A stretch of DNA of 64,000 bases from Anastatus disparis (GCA_017163975.1 JAFFSR010000237.1:2852001-2916000), one strand, 5' to 3'; positions 13,101-25,996 are shown, counted from the first letter of the stretch. The notes: generated from the letters alone by a model not told the origin. A program made the numbers and translations.

Positions 13101-16100
13101 CCAACGCAAGGACATGGCGAACCACCAAGACCACCTCCACCAAGGCCTGAAGGTATATTTTATTCGTTTTAATAATTCTCCCATTTTTAAAATTTAACAC
13201 AGTTATTAATGAATTGATTTTATAGATTATTACAGTACGCGAAGGCAAATGTACGAGGACGATCCACTCATTCAGAGGACAAAACAACCTATGTAAGATT
13301 TTTTAATATTCAATCAAATTATTTTACTTTTTTTGTAACCAATGCTAACTTTTCAATAAATTTAAAGGCCAGACCCTCGGTTTATAACATTCCAAAAAGA
13401 GGGTTCCGTTGGTGTTCGTCTCACAGGAGGAAACGAGACCGGAGTTTTTGTCACCGCAGTTCAACCAGGCAGTCCAGCATCTTTACAGGGTTTGCAACCA
13501 GGAGATAAGATTCTTAAGGTCAATGACATGGATATGAAAGGAGTAACCAGAGAGGAAGCAGTATTGTTTCTTCTTAGTTTACAGGAACAAATAGATCTTA
13601 TTGTTCAGCATCGTCGTCAGGAATACGAACAAATTGTCGCTTCTGGCAAGGGTGATTCTTTCCACATAAAGTAAGAATTTTTTTCAAATCATCATTTATT
13701 GTTTTTTTAATTTCATAATTAAAATTGGTTTATTTACTTAAATTTTAGAACGCATTTCCATTACGAACATCCGGAAAAAGGTGAAATGAGTTTTCGAAGT
13801 GGAGATGTATTCCACGTTGTTGATACATTACACAATGGTGTAGTTGGTGCTTGGCAAGTTTATCGTATAGGTAGAAATAATCAAGAAGTTCAAAAAGGTA
13901 TAATACCGAACAAAGCACGTGCCGAAGAATTAGCAACTGCACAGTTTAATGCTACGAAAAAAGAGATGAGCGCTAGTGAGAGTAGAGGAAGCTTTTTCCG
14001 ACGAAGAAGAGGTAGTCATCGTCGTTCGAAATCACTTGGAAGGGTAAATATTTAGATTTTATTTTTTCATCATTATATAGCTTATAATGAATGCGATATT
14101 GATAAAGTTAAATTTCATGTATTTTTTAGGATCACTGGGACGATGTCGTTTTTTCTGATAGTGTCAGCAAATTTCCTGCTTACGAACGAGTTGTTCTACG
14201 ACATCCTGGTTTCATTAGGCCTGTAGTTCTTTTCGGTCCTGTGGCTGATCTTGCTAGAGAAAAATTACTTAAAGATTTTCCAGATAAATTTACGTCGCCT
14301 CGTAAGTGTATTAATGATTACCACTTCAAACTTATTAAGAATAATGTTTCATAAAAAAATTTTTTACTTGCAGAAACTGAAAGTCAAGTAGAAGAAGGAA
14401 GTAGTAGTAAAAGCACCAAAACTTCCGGTATTATTCGTCTTAGTGCCATTAGAGAAGTCATGGACAGAGGAAAACATGCGCTCTTAGATATCACACCAAA
14501 CGCAGTTGATCGTTTAAATTATGCTCAGTTTTACCCTATTGTTATATTTTTAAAAGCTGAAACTAAGCAGACGATCAAGGAAATGAGAGCTGGTATACCA
14601 AAGTAGGTTTTTGAAATTTCATATTAAAAATGTCAAAATTAAAAATTGTGCGTGTCGCTAAATTAATAACATTTTTTAGATCGGCGCACAAGAGTAGTAA
14701 AAAATTATTAGAACAGTGCCAAAAACTTGATAAAATATGGGGCCATGTATTCAGTGCCGTAATAACTTTAACTTCACCAGAATCGTGGTATAGAAAATTA
14801 AGAGAACTTATAGATTGGCAACAGCAAGGTCCTTTATGGATGAGCCAAACAAAGGTGCGTATAAAAAATCTCAGATTCATTAAATTTTTATTCAATTTTT
14901 ATGTACATTTTAATTGCGGTTTTTTATTTGGTTGTAAATAAAACGATGCTGAACATAAGATTCTGCACCTTGCTTAATGCTCTTTACATTTATGAAGCGC
15001 GTAATTTTTAGTTGTAAAATAGTAAAGCGTCTCAAAATTTATTAAGCATGCTATTAAATTTTTTTTTCCATAAAATATGTCTTCAATTTTTGTTTGTAAT
15101 ATATGAAACTTATTTTTATAATATTTATTATATAATGGCAAGAAAAACAAAATGATTTTTTTTTAATCAAAATGGTGTTGGTTGTAGCCCATAGAAATGG
15201 TGTCGGATCTGTACTTCCCTCCTTTTAATCCTTATAACATATCAATCCCATACGCATTAGAAAATGAAAACAATTTCTACGAATGCAACAACAATATCAA
15301 TGACCTAGAACCAGTCCGTCCACCTTCTCCTATATTAGCACCAGTCTTAACAAACATTTTCCCATCATGCAATAGTCTATCCAATGTCATTCATGAGCAA
15401 TTTTTCGGCTACATTTAGTTATTTTTGTTTTTTTTCTCTGCACTTCATTTTCATACACGTTTCATTTTATTGTCAAAAAAAGTTTTGTTTTTGTCACATT
15501 TTCAAAAGGGCTGGTCATTATTGAACAAACTTAACTCTTCACTTATTTCCTTTAGCATGCTTACAATTTACCATTTTATGTTTACTTTTGAATGTCTTGC
15601 TTATTATTAGATGTATTTTTAAATTTATGTTCTATTTTTGCACGCTTCATTATTATCACTTGTTTATTGTTTTGTATGATTTGCATGTATTGGTTATTTT
15701 GCTTGGTTTGCTCGTTATGTGTATAATTTCTGTATGTAACTGTAAGTTATGTATAACTGTAGCTTATTAATTGATTGTTAGTAATAATAGTGCATGTAAA
15801 TTTATTTGTTATACTCTGCATAAAGTGAGTGTAAGTTGATTATATGTTAAAACTTTTTTTTTAATGGCGTAGCCGGAAGAAGCCCTCTCGGATGACTTCC
15901 TGTTCCCGATGACTTCACGCCTGTCCTACGCCTCTTCCCCGGAGAGTGACCTGGAGTTAAGCCCTGCACCTCCTATTCCCGGTGCCTTGGGAGTACCATC
16001 ACGTCTCAAAAGTAGTTCAGATCCAAGTATAGCAACACAAGATGATGCAGTTGCACCACCACCTTATACAACTAGCTATCAATTATCACAACTTCAACAA

Positions 16101-16208
16101 GCAGCATTTGAATCGCAACACAGAAGAAGATCTCAACAACATCAGCAACAACAACAGCAGCAGCAACAACAGCAGCAACAACAACAACAGCAGCAGCAAC
16201 AGCAATTA

Positions 16209-16240
<32 letters not shown>

Positions 16241-18676
16241 ACTTCAACAGCAACAACCACCAGATTTACCACCACGGCTTGATCGTAACAACAAGCCAAC
16301 TAGTCCCCCTATGCGTACTTTGTCTCAGGGACGATCCGCTCAGGAGAGACTCATTAATAAGACTGACTCTGTACTTGATATGGCTAATTATATTAATGCC
16401 ACACCACATAGAGCTAATGCTACTTCATCACTTGAGAGGACTCAAGCTAAAGCGGTAATTAACTTATTTTATTATTAATATGATCTAATTATATAGAAGG
16501 ATACTACCTTATCGGCTCTTCTGCAATCATATTAAAAATTGCAATTAAATCAATAATTTTAGAAATGAATGAGATAATATTTTTTAATTTTTGATTTATC
16601 AATATTTTAAAAATTTCATTATCCTAATACACAAATTCAATTGATGCATATTTTTCTTAAATTATTACTTTAAATAGAATTATTAATGTGCTTGCTTACT
16701 AGCCAATCAGATAGGGTCCTTTTATACTGTAAAATCTCTTTGAAAATTTTCATATTTAATATTTTTCTTACTATGCTTTTTCAGGAAAGCTATGACAGCA
16801 TGTCCTCCTACGATTCGTATAATACAAATGGAAATATGGCTTATCCAGGAAGTGGTCTTAACACATCGACTGGTCGATTAGGTCCTAATGTACCAGATGA
16901 CTTAAAAAGTAGTACCATAAACATTTCATCAAGACCCCACGATCCTTATAGATTTACAAGATCCACAGCTATCCCTGTCCAAGAATCTCAAACGCGAACG
17001 GATTATGCTAAATATAGGTAATTATCTAATTATTTTCTAATGTTTTAAATTATGTAATTCATTATTATATATAATAATTCGTATTATTTATATTATAGTC
17101 GAACAGGAGATTACAAACCTGTGCCACCTCCAAATTCAAAACCAAGCGGCACTTATAAACCTGTACCACCTCCTAAACCAAAAAATTATCGTCCACCACA
17201 ACAACCTATCATTCAAGATGAAAATAACGGCAATTTATATCAACATGCTAAAAGTTACTCTATGGGAACTTCTCACATGCACAATGGCGTAAGAATTTTA
17301 AATTTTTCTGTAACAAAAGTAGATAATTTAAACTACATTTCTTGATACTAAATATATATTATTAAAATTGCAGGCAGAAAATGGAGTGAACATGCAACGT
17401 AATAGTGCCCAATATTATTACAACATAACACCGCCGAATCGAAGCATGCAAAACGATGGTGGTTACTCGGTAAATTCAAATCATACACATAATCATGCAA
17501 GTCCAACAGGTCATAGCCATAGTATATCACATTCACATCCATTATCAAGCCCATCAATCATGTCACATTCACATAGTAATAGTTCTGGTCAAATAGGCAT
17601 AGCTCACTCGCACAATCGTAATAATGTATCAATGAATGGTCACAGCCATAGTAATAGCCACACTGGTGTTAGTCTTCAAAGTCCTACGGCTGCTAATAAT
17701 ACTCACAACAGAGAATCTAGTGCCTTAGATTTAGCAGGAAGTAGAGAACAGCGAGGCAGTGCATTTGAACTTTATCGTAAGCCACTGCATCATCATAACA
17801 TGAGGTAAACACAAGAATTTTTTTTGAATTAATTATATAACAATGCATAATTACATTATCGCATCGTCATAACTAATTAAACGTCATAATTTATTTTAAT
17901 TTGCCTCCCATTTGCTTCTTATCATCAATTATAATAGATAACTCGCAAATAATAATTTTTTATATTAAACATTTTATCTAACAATTGATTGATTGTTTTT
18001 TTTAATAAATAAATAATTAAAAATATTAAACTAACCGTTTTTGGTGACGGTTAATTACGCAGGCCGATGGGGATGGCACGAGGTGCATTTGGTAATGAAG
18101 GTGGTGTACTTGAAGGACCAGGAGGTGTTACATTGATAATACCTCCTGGAGCCTTATCACCTAACAGTCATCAAGAGATCTACTTCAGTGTAACAGATGC
18201 TAACGAATTGCTTAATAACACTCGTGGCCATCGCTCGTCAATTTCACCTCCCATGCACAATGGTGAGCGCTATGCTAACTAAAAATCATGGTGGTGGTAT
18301 TGCTTAATAATAGTAGTTGCTGATTTATTTTTTGCTAATATTAAAAATTAGTCATTCATACAATTTATTTTATTATAATTCATCACAATGAATACTAAAA
18401 ATTACATTGGTATGAATGAATTTGAGTTTTTGATCTTGAAATTTATTTGTTTTGATATTAGGTGAATCTATGCTAAGCCCACTTGTGGAATGTGGACCAA
18501 AGGGCCTTGAATTTCGAACTCCTGTTGAACTTAGAATTCCTCACAAGGCAACGCCAGCTCATCGACTTGCATTGAAAGCCACAGACACGGAGAATAATTT
18601 AAGTGCTGATTGGTTAAACGTTAAACTGCCAGATCCAACATCAGATCACATTATAGTTAAACTTGATCACTTTTGA
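1990..18676 (+). CDS. pyd: polychaetoid / ZO-1 tight-junction scaffold (MAGUK), 15 coding exons
   Basis: Membrane-associated guanylate-kinase scaffold of septate/adherens junctions, the insect ZO-1. Exons fitted by GT-AG and phase: 1990-2103, 11344-11519, 12380-13152, 13226-13292, 13368-13670, 13749-14043, 14130-14301, 14374-14602, 14680-14854, 15873-16454, 16785-17017, 17099-17288, 17374-17804, 18063-18262, 18462-18676. They sum to 4,155 nt, an unbroken frame of 1,384 codons plus stop. Domains by residue: PDZ1 about 46-135 (exon 2 carries [17 protein letters not shown]), PDZ2 about 173-246 ([13 protein letters not shown]), PDZ3 about 378-462 ([14 protein letters not shown]), SH3 about 480-550, GUK-like about 577-768, a disordered polyQ and Pro-rich region, and ZU5 about 1247-1384 ending LDHF as in ZO-1. 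The GUK region carries no obvious P-loop, as usual in ZO proteins (scaffold, not kinase). The start is the first in-frame ATG of the first exon I can link; upstream or alternative 5' exons are likely. Confidence 0.93.
4097..4126. repeat. (AT)n microsatellite
   Basis: Uninterrupted alternating AT dinucleotides of about 30 bp in pyd intron 1. Confidence 0.9.
8286..8302. repeat. (GA)n microsatellite
   Basis: Short run of alternating AG dinucleotides in pyd intron 1. A similar run lies near 2826-2842. Confidence 0.8.
9641..9840 (-). mobile_element. tRNA-derived SINE, copy 1 (full length)
   Basis: Read on the minus strand, positions 9840-9762 give a tRNA-like head with an A box (GTGGCTCAGTCGG) and a B box (GAGTTCGAATCCC). 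A roughly 120-bp body follows, ending in a conserved 3' segment that contains the inverted repeat GTCGCT...AGCGAC and an A-rich tail (T-rich on the plus strand). Related copies occur at 21271, 22689 and 28239, with degraded ones at 19771 and 25607. It is antisense to pyd, in intron 1. Confidence 0.88.
15188..15418 (+). CDS. pyd: pyd alternative terminal exon (short isoform tail)
   Basis: A strong acceptor (tttgg-ttgtag) ends at 15187, in the same phase 0 as the GUK exon ending at 14854. The exon reads in frame for 76 codons (starting [17 protein letters not shown]) to a TAG at 15416-15418. I see no good donor inside it, so it would end the protein right after the GUK domain, removing the polyQ, His-rich and ZU5 parts. 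No canonical AATAAA was seen before the next main exon at 15873, so the 3' end is unproven. Alternatively it is a chance open frame in the 1-kb intron, but the acceptor, phase and proline-rich composition argue for a real exon. Confidence 0.6.
   Translation, partial: PIEMVSDLYFPPFNPYNISIPYALENENNFYECNNNINDLEPVRPPSPILAPVLTNIFPSCNSLSNVIHEQFFGYI
16135..16257 (+). repeat. pyd: pyd polyglutamine tract (CAG/CAA)
   Basis: About 40 codons of almost pure glutamine, interrupted only by His and Leu, written with mixed CAA and CAG codons (so not a pure trinucleotide tract). It lies in the disordered linker after the GUK domain, before a proline-rich [12 protein letters not shown]3-ligand-like segment. 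Confidence 0.95.
17374..17804 (+). other. pyd: pyd His/Ser-rich exon
   Basis: This 431-nt exon encodes many HSHS/HSHP dipeptide repeats (for example [14 protein letters not shown]), giving a strongly histidine-rich disordered segment just before the ZU5 domain. Such runs can bind metal or promote condensation, but no function is shown here. Confidence 0.85.
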
Positions 18677-19770
18677 ACGAACCTTAGATCAATGATGTAC
18701 ATTTTTTTTACTTGAATATAATTTTTTTTGAGAAATTATGCTTATTGATGCTTGCTGAAAATATAAATTGTTGAAAAATTATGAATAATAATGAAATTTT
18801 TATATATAGAAAAATATTAATTTATAGTCATAAGAGTGACTATTTTTAATTATTAAATATAATTGACATTATATAAAGCTGATCTTTAATTTAGATTAAT
18901 ATGAACGAAGATAGTAAATGAATTTTTTGTAACGAAAATATTTTATTTTGTAAATTAACTTTATTTAATTTACAAAAGTCTTTTCATTAGGACATATATT
19001 TAAGATATTTAAATCTTTATAAAACTGTTAAAAATTATTTCACGATTAATGATTATTTAGGGAAAGCTAATTTTTCGAAATTATTGTTTTTTTAAATAAT
19101 TTTTATTTGTCATAATTAATACCATTAATAAGATAATGGTTAGTAAGATTAAATATACCAAACGAGCAAGATCACTCGAAAATCGACGATATTTTGCTTA
19201 GCATTTATTTTTGACAGTCATGACGTCGAACGTAAATAATATTACTCATAAGCGTATGCTGATTGTGATTTTCTTTTTTTTTTATACTTTTTCCTTATTT
19301 TTATACCTATGAAAAAAAAATGTTATATAATTTCACGAGAAATCTCATTTAAGAAATCTCACGGTTACTTTCGTAAATAATAAATAGAGAAATATTTGTA
19401 TCAATTGATAGTTTGTGGCTTAACAAATTTATGATTTCAAAAGGAAAATAAAAATTTCCCTAGTCCTTCTACATGTCTTGAGTAATTTTTTTGCATAGCT
19501 TAATTAACATTGTTTCAATTAATCCACAAACTATTGATTTCCTCTATGTTACGTACAACTGATATAATTGAAATGTTAGAATTAAGATCTTTAAAAAGAA
19601 TTTATAATGACACATATAATATAAAACGGTCAATTTGCAATTTAGCAAGATTAACATGTATTAAAAAAATGTTAAATCTCCATATAACAACATAAATTAC
19701 TAGATAAATGTTTTCTTTGTTACATGTTGTATTTTATTATTGATTTTCCTTGTTCACGTCTCATCCTTAA

Positions 19771-19895
19771 AAATGATATTTTTTTTAATTTCATTTAACG
19801 TTGCTGTATTTATGCTATCATTACGATGCTAATTAGCGATGGTCCTCGAAATTCTGAATCCGTAGTTCTACCGAGTAAGCCAGTTAAACCTCTAC
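19771..19895 (-). mobile_element. tRNA-derived SINE, copy 2 (internally deleted)
   Basis: Carries the conserved 3' segment (TTAACGTTGCTGTATTTATG on the plus strand) and part of the tRNA-like head (CTCGAAATTCTGAATCC...). The middle of the element and the B box are deleted. Confidence 0.75.
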
Positions 19896-21270
19896 CTATT
19901 TTTATAAATTTTTAAGTATAACTATACAGTTTATGACAATTTAATAAAATTAATTTTAATTTGTAAGCGATAGAAAAAATATCATTTAAATTTAAAAAAA
20001 GCACATAAATCTGAAGGACAAATAGCTTTGCATAAACTAATGTTTTCTTTGAAATTGGTTCATTTGAAAGAACTTAAGAAACTCATTTAACTTCTATTAA
20101 GCTCAAATTACTTTACTAAGGCAATTCGATTATCTATTGAAGTACTTTTTTCTACTAAGCTACTTATGTGAAATGAATAGCCAATAACATTGTTAGATAA
20201 TGGGTATTAAATAACTGCTATTAAAATTCCGATTTTACTAATATGAAAAATTGATAGTTTAAATAATTTTTTTCAAAGTGTAAATAATATTACAATTGAT
20301 ACTTTTTATTGTAAAATCTTATTTTATAAAAGAAATATCGAAGAATTAATAAATTAATATAATGATATATATTTAGATTGTTTAAAATATAAAAAAAAAT
20401 ATATAAATTAAATAATCTAATTCAATATTTGACTTTTTTAATAGAAAAAAAACATGTATATAAAATTAATACAAAATTTTTATCCTGCCTTTTTTTAAAT
20501 TCCGTCTTGAATTTCAGGAACAAATTTTTTACAAATATCTAGTAATAGAAGATATGTAAACATTGATATATCCGGATATCCTAAAAACATTTTTCGACAT
20601 TCTTTGTGTAATTATATAAAAATTATATGATTTGTAAAATATTGATTTTCTTAGCAATTTTTTATTAAATATTAATTAAAGTTAGAAGAGTTATAGAAGA
20701 TTTTTCATAAAATCTCCCAAAGAGTATTCACACACATGTTGAATGGACTTAAAAAATCAAAGTTACAGTATAAACATTGTAAACGTTATTAAATTAAATA
20801 AAACGATTTAACGCATTAGGATTTCGATAGTAGTAATTAGAAAGTATTAACTTTTTAAATCTTTATCAAACCTGTTTCACGAATATTTAAAAAAATTATA
20901 GTTATTACCATAATTCTATTAAATTATTTTTTTCTTCTCGCTATTATCTACTATTTTACTCATAATTTCATTTATAAACTATCAATTCTAGATAATTATC
21001 AACTTAATTTTTTTTAATATTATATATTACAAAATTTATTCATAATTAATAATTATTTAATATTATCAATTTATTAAATAATTTAATGCATCTATTTTGG
21101 TATCATTAAATATTTAAAAAAATCTTATAAACATAAAATTCACATATAATTATTAAATTTTATCTTTCACAAAAGTTTATTATCAAAACTCTTGATAAAA
21201 ATCTTGAGATTAGAAAAGAAACGTCATGATAACTCTGGGGGCAGGAACACTATGCTTGGTATAGAAAAAA

Positions 21271-21473
21271 TTTTTTTTTTTTAATTTTATTCAATGTTGC
21301 TGTATTTATGCTATTATTGCGATGCTAATTAGCGACGGAGGTCAACAGTGTGTTTGTGAAGAAAGTACATGTAACTTACAGGTGCTTGTAACTATCGGCC
21401 GAGAGCGGGATTCGAACTCGGGACCTCGAGATTATGAATCCATCACTCTACTGACTGAACCACTGACGACCTC
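21271..21473 (-). mobile_element. tRNA-derived SINE, copy 3 (full length)
   Basis: Same architecture as the copy at 9641: T-rich end, AGCGAC/GTCGCT-type 3' stem, body, then a tRNA-like head whose B box reads GGATTCGAACTCG on the plus strand. Differs by scattered substitutions only. Confidence 0.88.
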
Positions 21474-22688
21474 AAAGATGGAATGATATAAATATTAGTT
21501 TAAATTAAATACTCTATTAAATACCATAGAAATTCATAAAGAGAATAGATTTTTTTCTTTTTGATTACTGATTTATCGTTTAAAACTTGAAAAAAAAACA
21601 TAATTAATATCTAAATTTTAAAAAATCCATGTTTATGAAAATTATTTTCTATGCATATGTTAACAAATTCATCAAATGAATAAATATTTACAGGATTATT
21701 AGTTAAGTGATGTTGATGATGAGATCATCAAATTAAAGAATTACTTCAACGATGCAAATAAGTGGCTTAAAGTTCTTTTAGTTTATGATAATTATTCTAA
21801 ATTCCATTTAATTTAAAATTAATTTCTTTGTCATATTTATTTATATTTTAACAGAAGATAATTTGTTTTCATTAATTATTCTAAACATTTACGCGTAAAT
21901 GCTAATAATCTTATCAAATCATGATTTGATAAAACAGCGAATAATAGATAAATTTTTGATGATTGTATAAATTGTTGATCGAGATAAATGATGATGACTT
22001 GAATAAAAAATTGTTGCTTCTCGTCTAATTGACGCAAAAAATTTAATAAATTATATGCAGCGATGATTCGAAACTAAATCAAATTGAATCAAGAAATTAT
22101 TGTTCAGCATATTCGACATTGCTTATATATTATAGTCTTTAACAAAAGTTCATTATTTTTAATTTTTATTTTTATTTCGTATTTCAACTAAAGGTAAGCA
22201 TTAATGACAGTTTTGTACGTTTTACTGCGTTTTCCTATTCGCTGTATTTTGAAAGTTAAATTTTTTTAAAAGATAAAACATGGATTTAAATTTAAAAAAT
22301 TAAAATTATTAATTAAAAATTTTTTAAAGTAAAATTTTAAGACAAAGACAAAATATTAACATGAAAAAATAGTATATAAGGAAACAATAAGACTGACTAA
22401 CTTCTTACCTATCAATGCTCAACATTCTAAATTTAATGCAGTATATTTTAATTTATAAATGCTTACTATGATATATAAACAGAATTATTGAATTTATTTT
22501 GAGATGAAATTAATACAATAAATGTAAAAAAATTATTTTGAAATTATTGAGATTTAATACAAGAACATCGCAACTTCTAGAAAAGTCTTATACTCGAGTA
22601 TATTTTCGTGAGTAGTCTAACTGAGCAAATTTAGTTTAAAATAAATAGAAAAAATTAAAAAAACAAACATTAAACCTATCGATTGTAG

Positions 22689-22856
22689 TTTTTTTTTTAT
22701 TATTTAACGCTGCGATCGTTGGTATGTGTTTTGTGAACTGCAGCACATGTAACGTACAGTGATGCTTGTAAAAATCAGCTGAGAGCGGGATTCAAACTCT
22801 GAACCTCAAGATTACGAATCCATCGCTCTATACCGAATAAGCCACTGACGATCTCT
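22689..22856 (-). mobile_element. tRNA-derived SINE, copy 4 (shortened)
   Basis: Same family. The tRNA-like head and middle body are present (GAGAGCGGGATTCAAACTC), but the 3' segment is shortened after TTAACGCTGCGAT. More diverged than copies 1, 3 and 5. Confidence 0.82.
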
Positions 22857-23026
22857 CACTATATCTTTTTCTACTATAAGAAAAGTATAATAAATATATA
22901 TTTTACATTGTATTAATAGGTAGAAAATAATTTTGAATTTTGTGTTTAAAATTTCATTTTATTATTAAAAGTCAAGTATAATTTATTTATACAAAAAGCT
23001 AAAGAGCTATTCTTATCAATACAATT

Positions 23027-23833
23027 TTATTTCTTTTGTTGCTCATTTTTTGAGTCGCATTCGTAAACATTTGCAAACGCTAGAAGACATTCATACATTA
23101 CGTTAGGTTTCTTAAAGCACATCTCTTTGAACTCTGGTTCCGCAACGACTTCCTTTGAATGTTTAACCATAAAGTCTAAAACTTTTTTTTTTAATTCAGA
23201 AAGATTATAACGATCAGAAAATTCGAAATATTTAATAAAATTTTCAATCGACATAGTATCAAGTAAAAATTTAACACAAAAATCTTTTAAGCTATCCAGT
23301 TCATACAAATCTGCCGTAATGATTAAGTCAAACACTGCCTTTTCAATTTCGTTGATTCTACCGGTGTAAATGAAACGTAAAATTTCCTTAAACATAGCAG
23401 GATCAATGCCTTTGATTATAACAGAGCCAGTTTTATTTTCTTCAATCATAACAAAGTCATAACTCAATCCTGTAACAGCAGAGTTATCGTCTTTAAAAAT
23501 CGCACGAAAAACAGGACTTTGGCTTGATAATATGTGCTTGTGGGCATGAAAAATTTTTCCCTTAACTTTTAGAGATACGTCACTGCGAAATTTTTCCATG
23601 ACATCGAATGATTGGTCTGCAAAAGAATAATTGTCAAGAGTTTCACGTTCTTCAGACGTTGTAAGAGATTCAATAGAACTGTTATGAATTTCACGTTCTT
23701 CGGGCGTTGCAAGAGATCCAATAAAAATTTTATGAATTTCACGTTCTTTATCCATTTTTCGTCTCCTAGCTTCACCCAAGAATTTTTTTTTCGTATCTAC
23801 ATCACCAAAATTCATTTTTAAATAACTCGACAC
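23027..23833 (-). CDS. BTB/POZ-domain protein (SPOP-like, no MATH domain)
   Basis: Single-exon, 268-aa protein. A BTB/POZ fold lies at about residues 75-190, with the typical SDVSLKVKGKIFHAHKHILS and SPVFRAIF segments and the FIYTGRI turn. A BACK-like helical tail follows. BTB proteins of the speckle-type POZ class dimerise and link substrates to Cullin-3 ubiquitin ligases. A MATH substrate-binding domain is missing. In its place the first 70 residues hold three imperfect repeats (EEREIHNSSIESLTTSE and variants), which probably arose by tandem duplication. Such BTB genes are often expanded in wasps. The start is the first ATG of the frame; no TATA box was confirmed. Confidence 0.85.
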   Translation of the reverse strand: MSSYLKMNFGDVDTKKKFLGEARRRKMDKEREIHKIFIGSLATPEEREIHNSSIESLTTSEERETLDNYSFADQSFDVMEKFRSDVSLKVKGKIFHAHKHILSSQSPVFRAIFKDDNSAVTGLSYDFVMIEENKTGSVIIKGIDPAMFKEILRFIYTGRINEIEKAVFDLIITADLYELDSLKDFCVKFLLDTMSIENFIKYFEFSDRYNLSELKKKVLDFMVKHSKEVVAEPEFKEMCFKKPNVMYECLLAFANVYECDSKNEQQKK

Positions 23834-25996
23834 TTCAAACTCTTTTAAATTAAAAAATAATCAAGAAAAAATCTTTAACAACTAATCTAATATTCAAGTA
23901 TTTAATATTTTAATATGATTTTACACTGAGAGAATCTCGGTGCATCTACTGTGTTTCCTTAGGGCGACTATTGCATTATCTGTTTAGAGCAACAGCGCCA
24001 CCAAATTTAGGACGCTGACGTCATTTTAAAAGGATCAATAGAGCATCAGTTTAGCTGCTTTTTTTCATACGCCAGTGGCGCTTTTCGTATATCACAGGCG
24101 TCAAACAGAAACAAATAGGCGTTACAGTTTACCAACAAAAGACGATTAAAAAAAGCGACTTTTTAAAAAAGAAATTATGTAAAAAATAACAATGGTTGAA
24201 TGATCATTTAGAGGAATGAAAATAATAAACAAGGAAATTATTTTTGGATAAATGATTATTTTAATGAATTTACAAATTGTTAATCACTCAATTTTACATA
24301 CATCACTTAGTAAAATTAAAATGTTATTACAATTAAGATCATTTAATTAATACATGACAATATTATGCGTATTATAAAACAATCAAATTACAATTTAGCA
24401 GAATTAATAGGTAAAAAATCAAATAATTTTTATTGCTTTGTGGACCACTGTATTAAGCTTGAAATTGTGATATCAAATGATGGCAAAGTTTCATAATGTA
24501 AACAAGGTGCACATGATCTATATACAGTATAATTTTTATCACATCAAGAGACTGAACATCTTAGATATCTAAGAATATAAATTACTGTTAGATAAAAATT
24601 TTTGTTTTTGCTAAATCTTTTCTTATATGTTTTTTATTGAAATAAAGACATTAAACCTTGTTTGGCACATTTCTCTAGTATATATAATGAGCTTGGCATA
24701 TTGAGATCATGCACATTCTAGTGACAGAAATCGTTAAAATGCATTATTTAATATTTTAATTAAAAATCTTTTTTAGATCTTCTCGAAAGTGTGCATTTTT
24801 ATACAGTGAAGGCTATACAGTCAAAAAATCAAATTAAAAAATTAAAAAAAATAGTAGCTCAGTGTTGAATTATGAAATATTGGTACTTGTGATCCTTGTG
24901 TATATGGAACAATAATCAATCATAGTGAAAGTATAAAAAAACACATTATAAAATTCAAAATTTAATTGTCTTTTACATTATTTAAACAATTAAAATAAAT
25001 ATGTTCATTTGTTTTTTTTTAAATATATTGATCTGTACATATGAATCTGAATGATAAATAGTCTTGTAAAGATTAATTATGTTTTAAATGCAGTCTTGTT
25101 TGATTATCGCAGTATAATGGGTTTCCGTAAAAGTATTCAAAAATGTTATTTGCTTAGCTTCGTAATTATTTTGTTAGAAAAGTAATTCGTTAATCTCTAC
25201 AGTTAATCTTGCTGTTAGATGAAATAAATTAAAAAAATTGTTAGTTAATAATTTAAAATAATTATTTTGTTTTAATTTTTTTTACTAATATTTTTCCGAA
25301 TTTTATTGATTTGAAAAATGGATTAAAAAGATAAATAATAAGTTGAAGGAGTTACATCAACAATCAATATAACAATTGTTATATTGAAGTTACATAAAAA
25401 ATGATATGTTAAATTTATCAGAAGCTGCAGACGATTTTTATCAATTTGATTTTATAAGGAGATATTAAAGCATCAAAATATATTTATATTAATAAATAAT
25501 TAAATTGATAAAAATATCTAAACAATATCATTAAATATAAAAAATTTATTGCTATTTATAAAATTATTTTAATTACTTTCAAAACTCTCCTCTAAATATC
25601 TTTAGTGTTATACTCGGCTAAAGTAATAGATTCGTAATTCGATGGTCCGAATTGAAGTCTTGGTTTTGAATTCAATTTATGCAAGCATTGCAATGATAGC
25701 ATAAGTGTAACGACGTTAAAAAAATTTAAAAAAAAAGAAAAATATTTTGGCTAATCAAAAGAGTTTTGAAAGTAGTTAATAAATTTTATAACAAGCAACG
25801 AACTCTTAGAAATTTAAATTTTTTGGTATTTGATCACTTAAGCGCTTTAAAATTCATAATAAAAATGCAGTTAGTTGTCTTGTTCAGTAGAGCTGATCAT
25901 CCGTATGTTACAAGCAACGCATTATCCAATCTAAGAATATTAAAAATTAAAATTTAATATTTAGATGTTAATAAGCAATAAATAAGATAAGAACAA
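23834..25996. other. spacer between the BTB gene and DHCR24
   Basis: No gene supported. Positions 23930-24130 are less AT-rich (gccagtggcgc, ggcgtcaaac) and may hold the BTB promoter. One degraded SINE lies at 25607-25744. Confidence 0.5.
25607..25744 (+). mobile_element. tRNA-derived SINE, copy 6 (degraded, opposite orientation)
   Basis: Plus-strand relic. The degenerate head (GGCTAAAGTAATAGATTCGT) is followed, after a deletion, by the diagnostic 3' end (ATGATAGCATAAGTGTAACG) and an A-rich tail. It is the only copy in this orientation. Confidence 0.7.

Larger units (their letters stand above)
18677..23026. other. spacer between pyd and the BTB gene
   Basis: Begins with the pyd 3' UTR. The rest is AT-rich sequence with one partial and two longer SINE copies. 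I see no coding region. Confidence 0.6.

Noticed and set aside
16042..16458. Asn/Ser-rich frame and minus-strand Val/Ala-rich frame over the polyQ exon
   Set aside because: Out-of-frame readings of CAA/CAG repeats.
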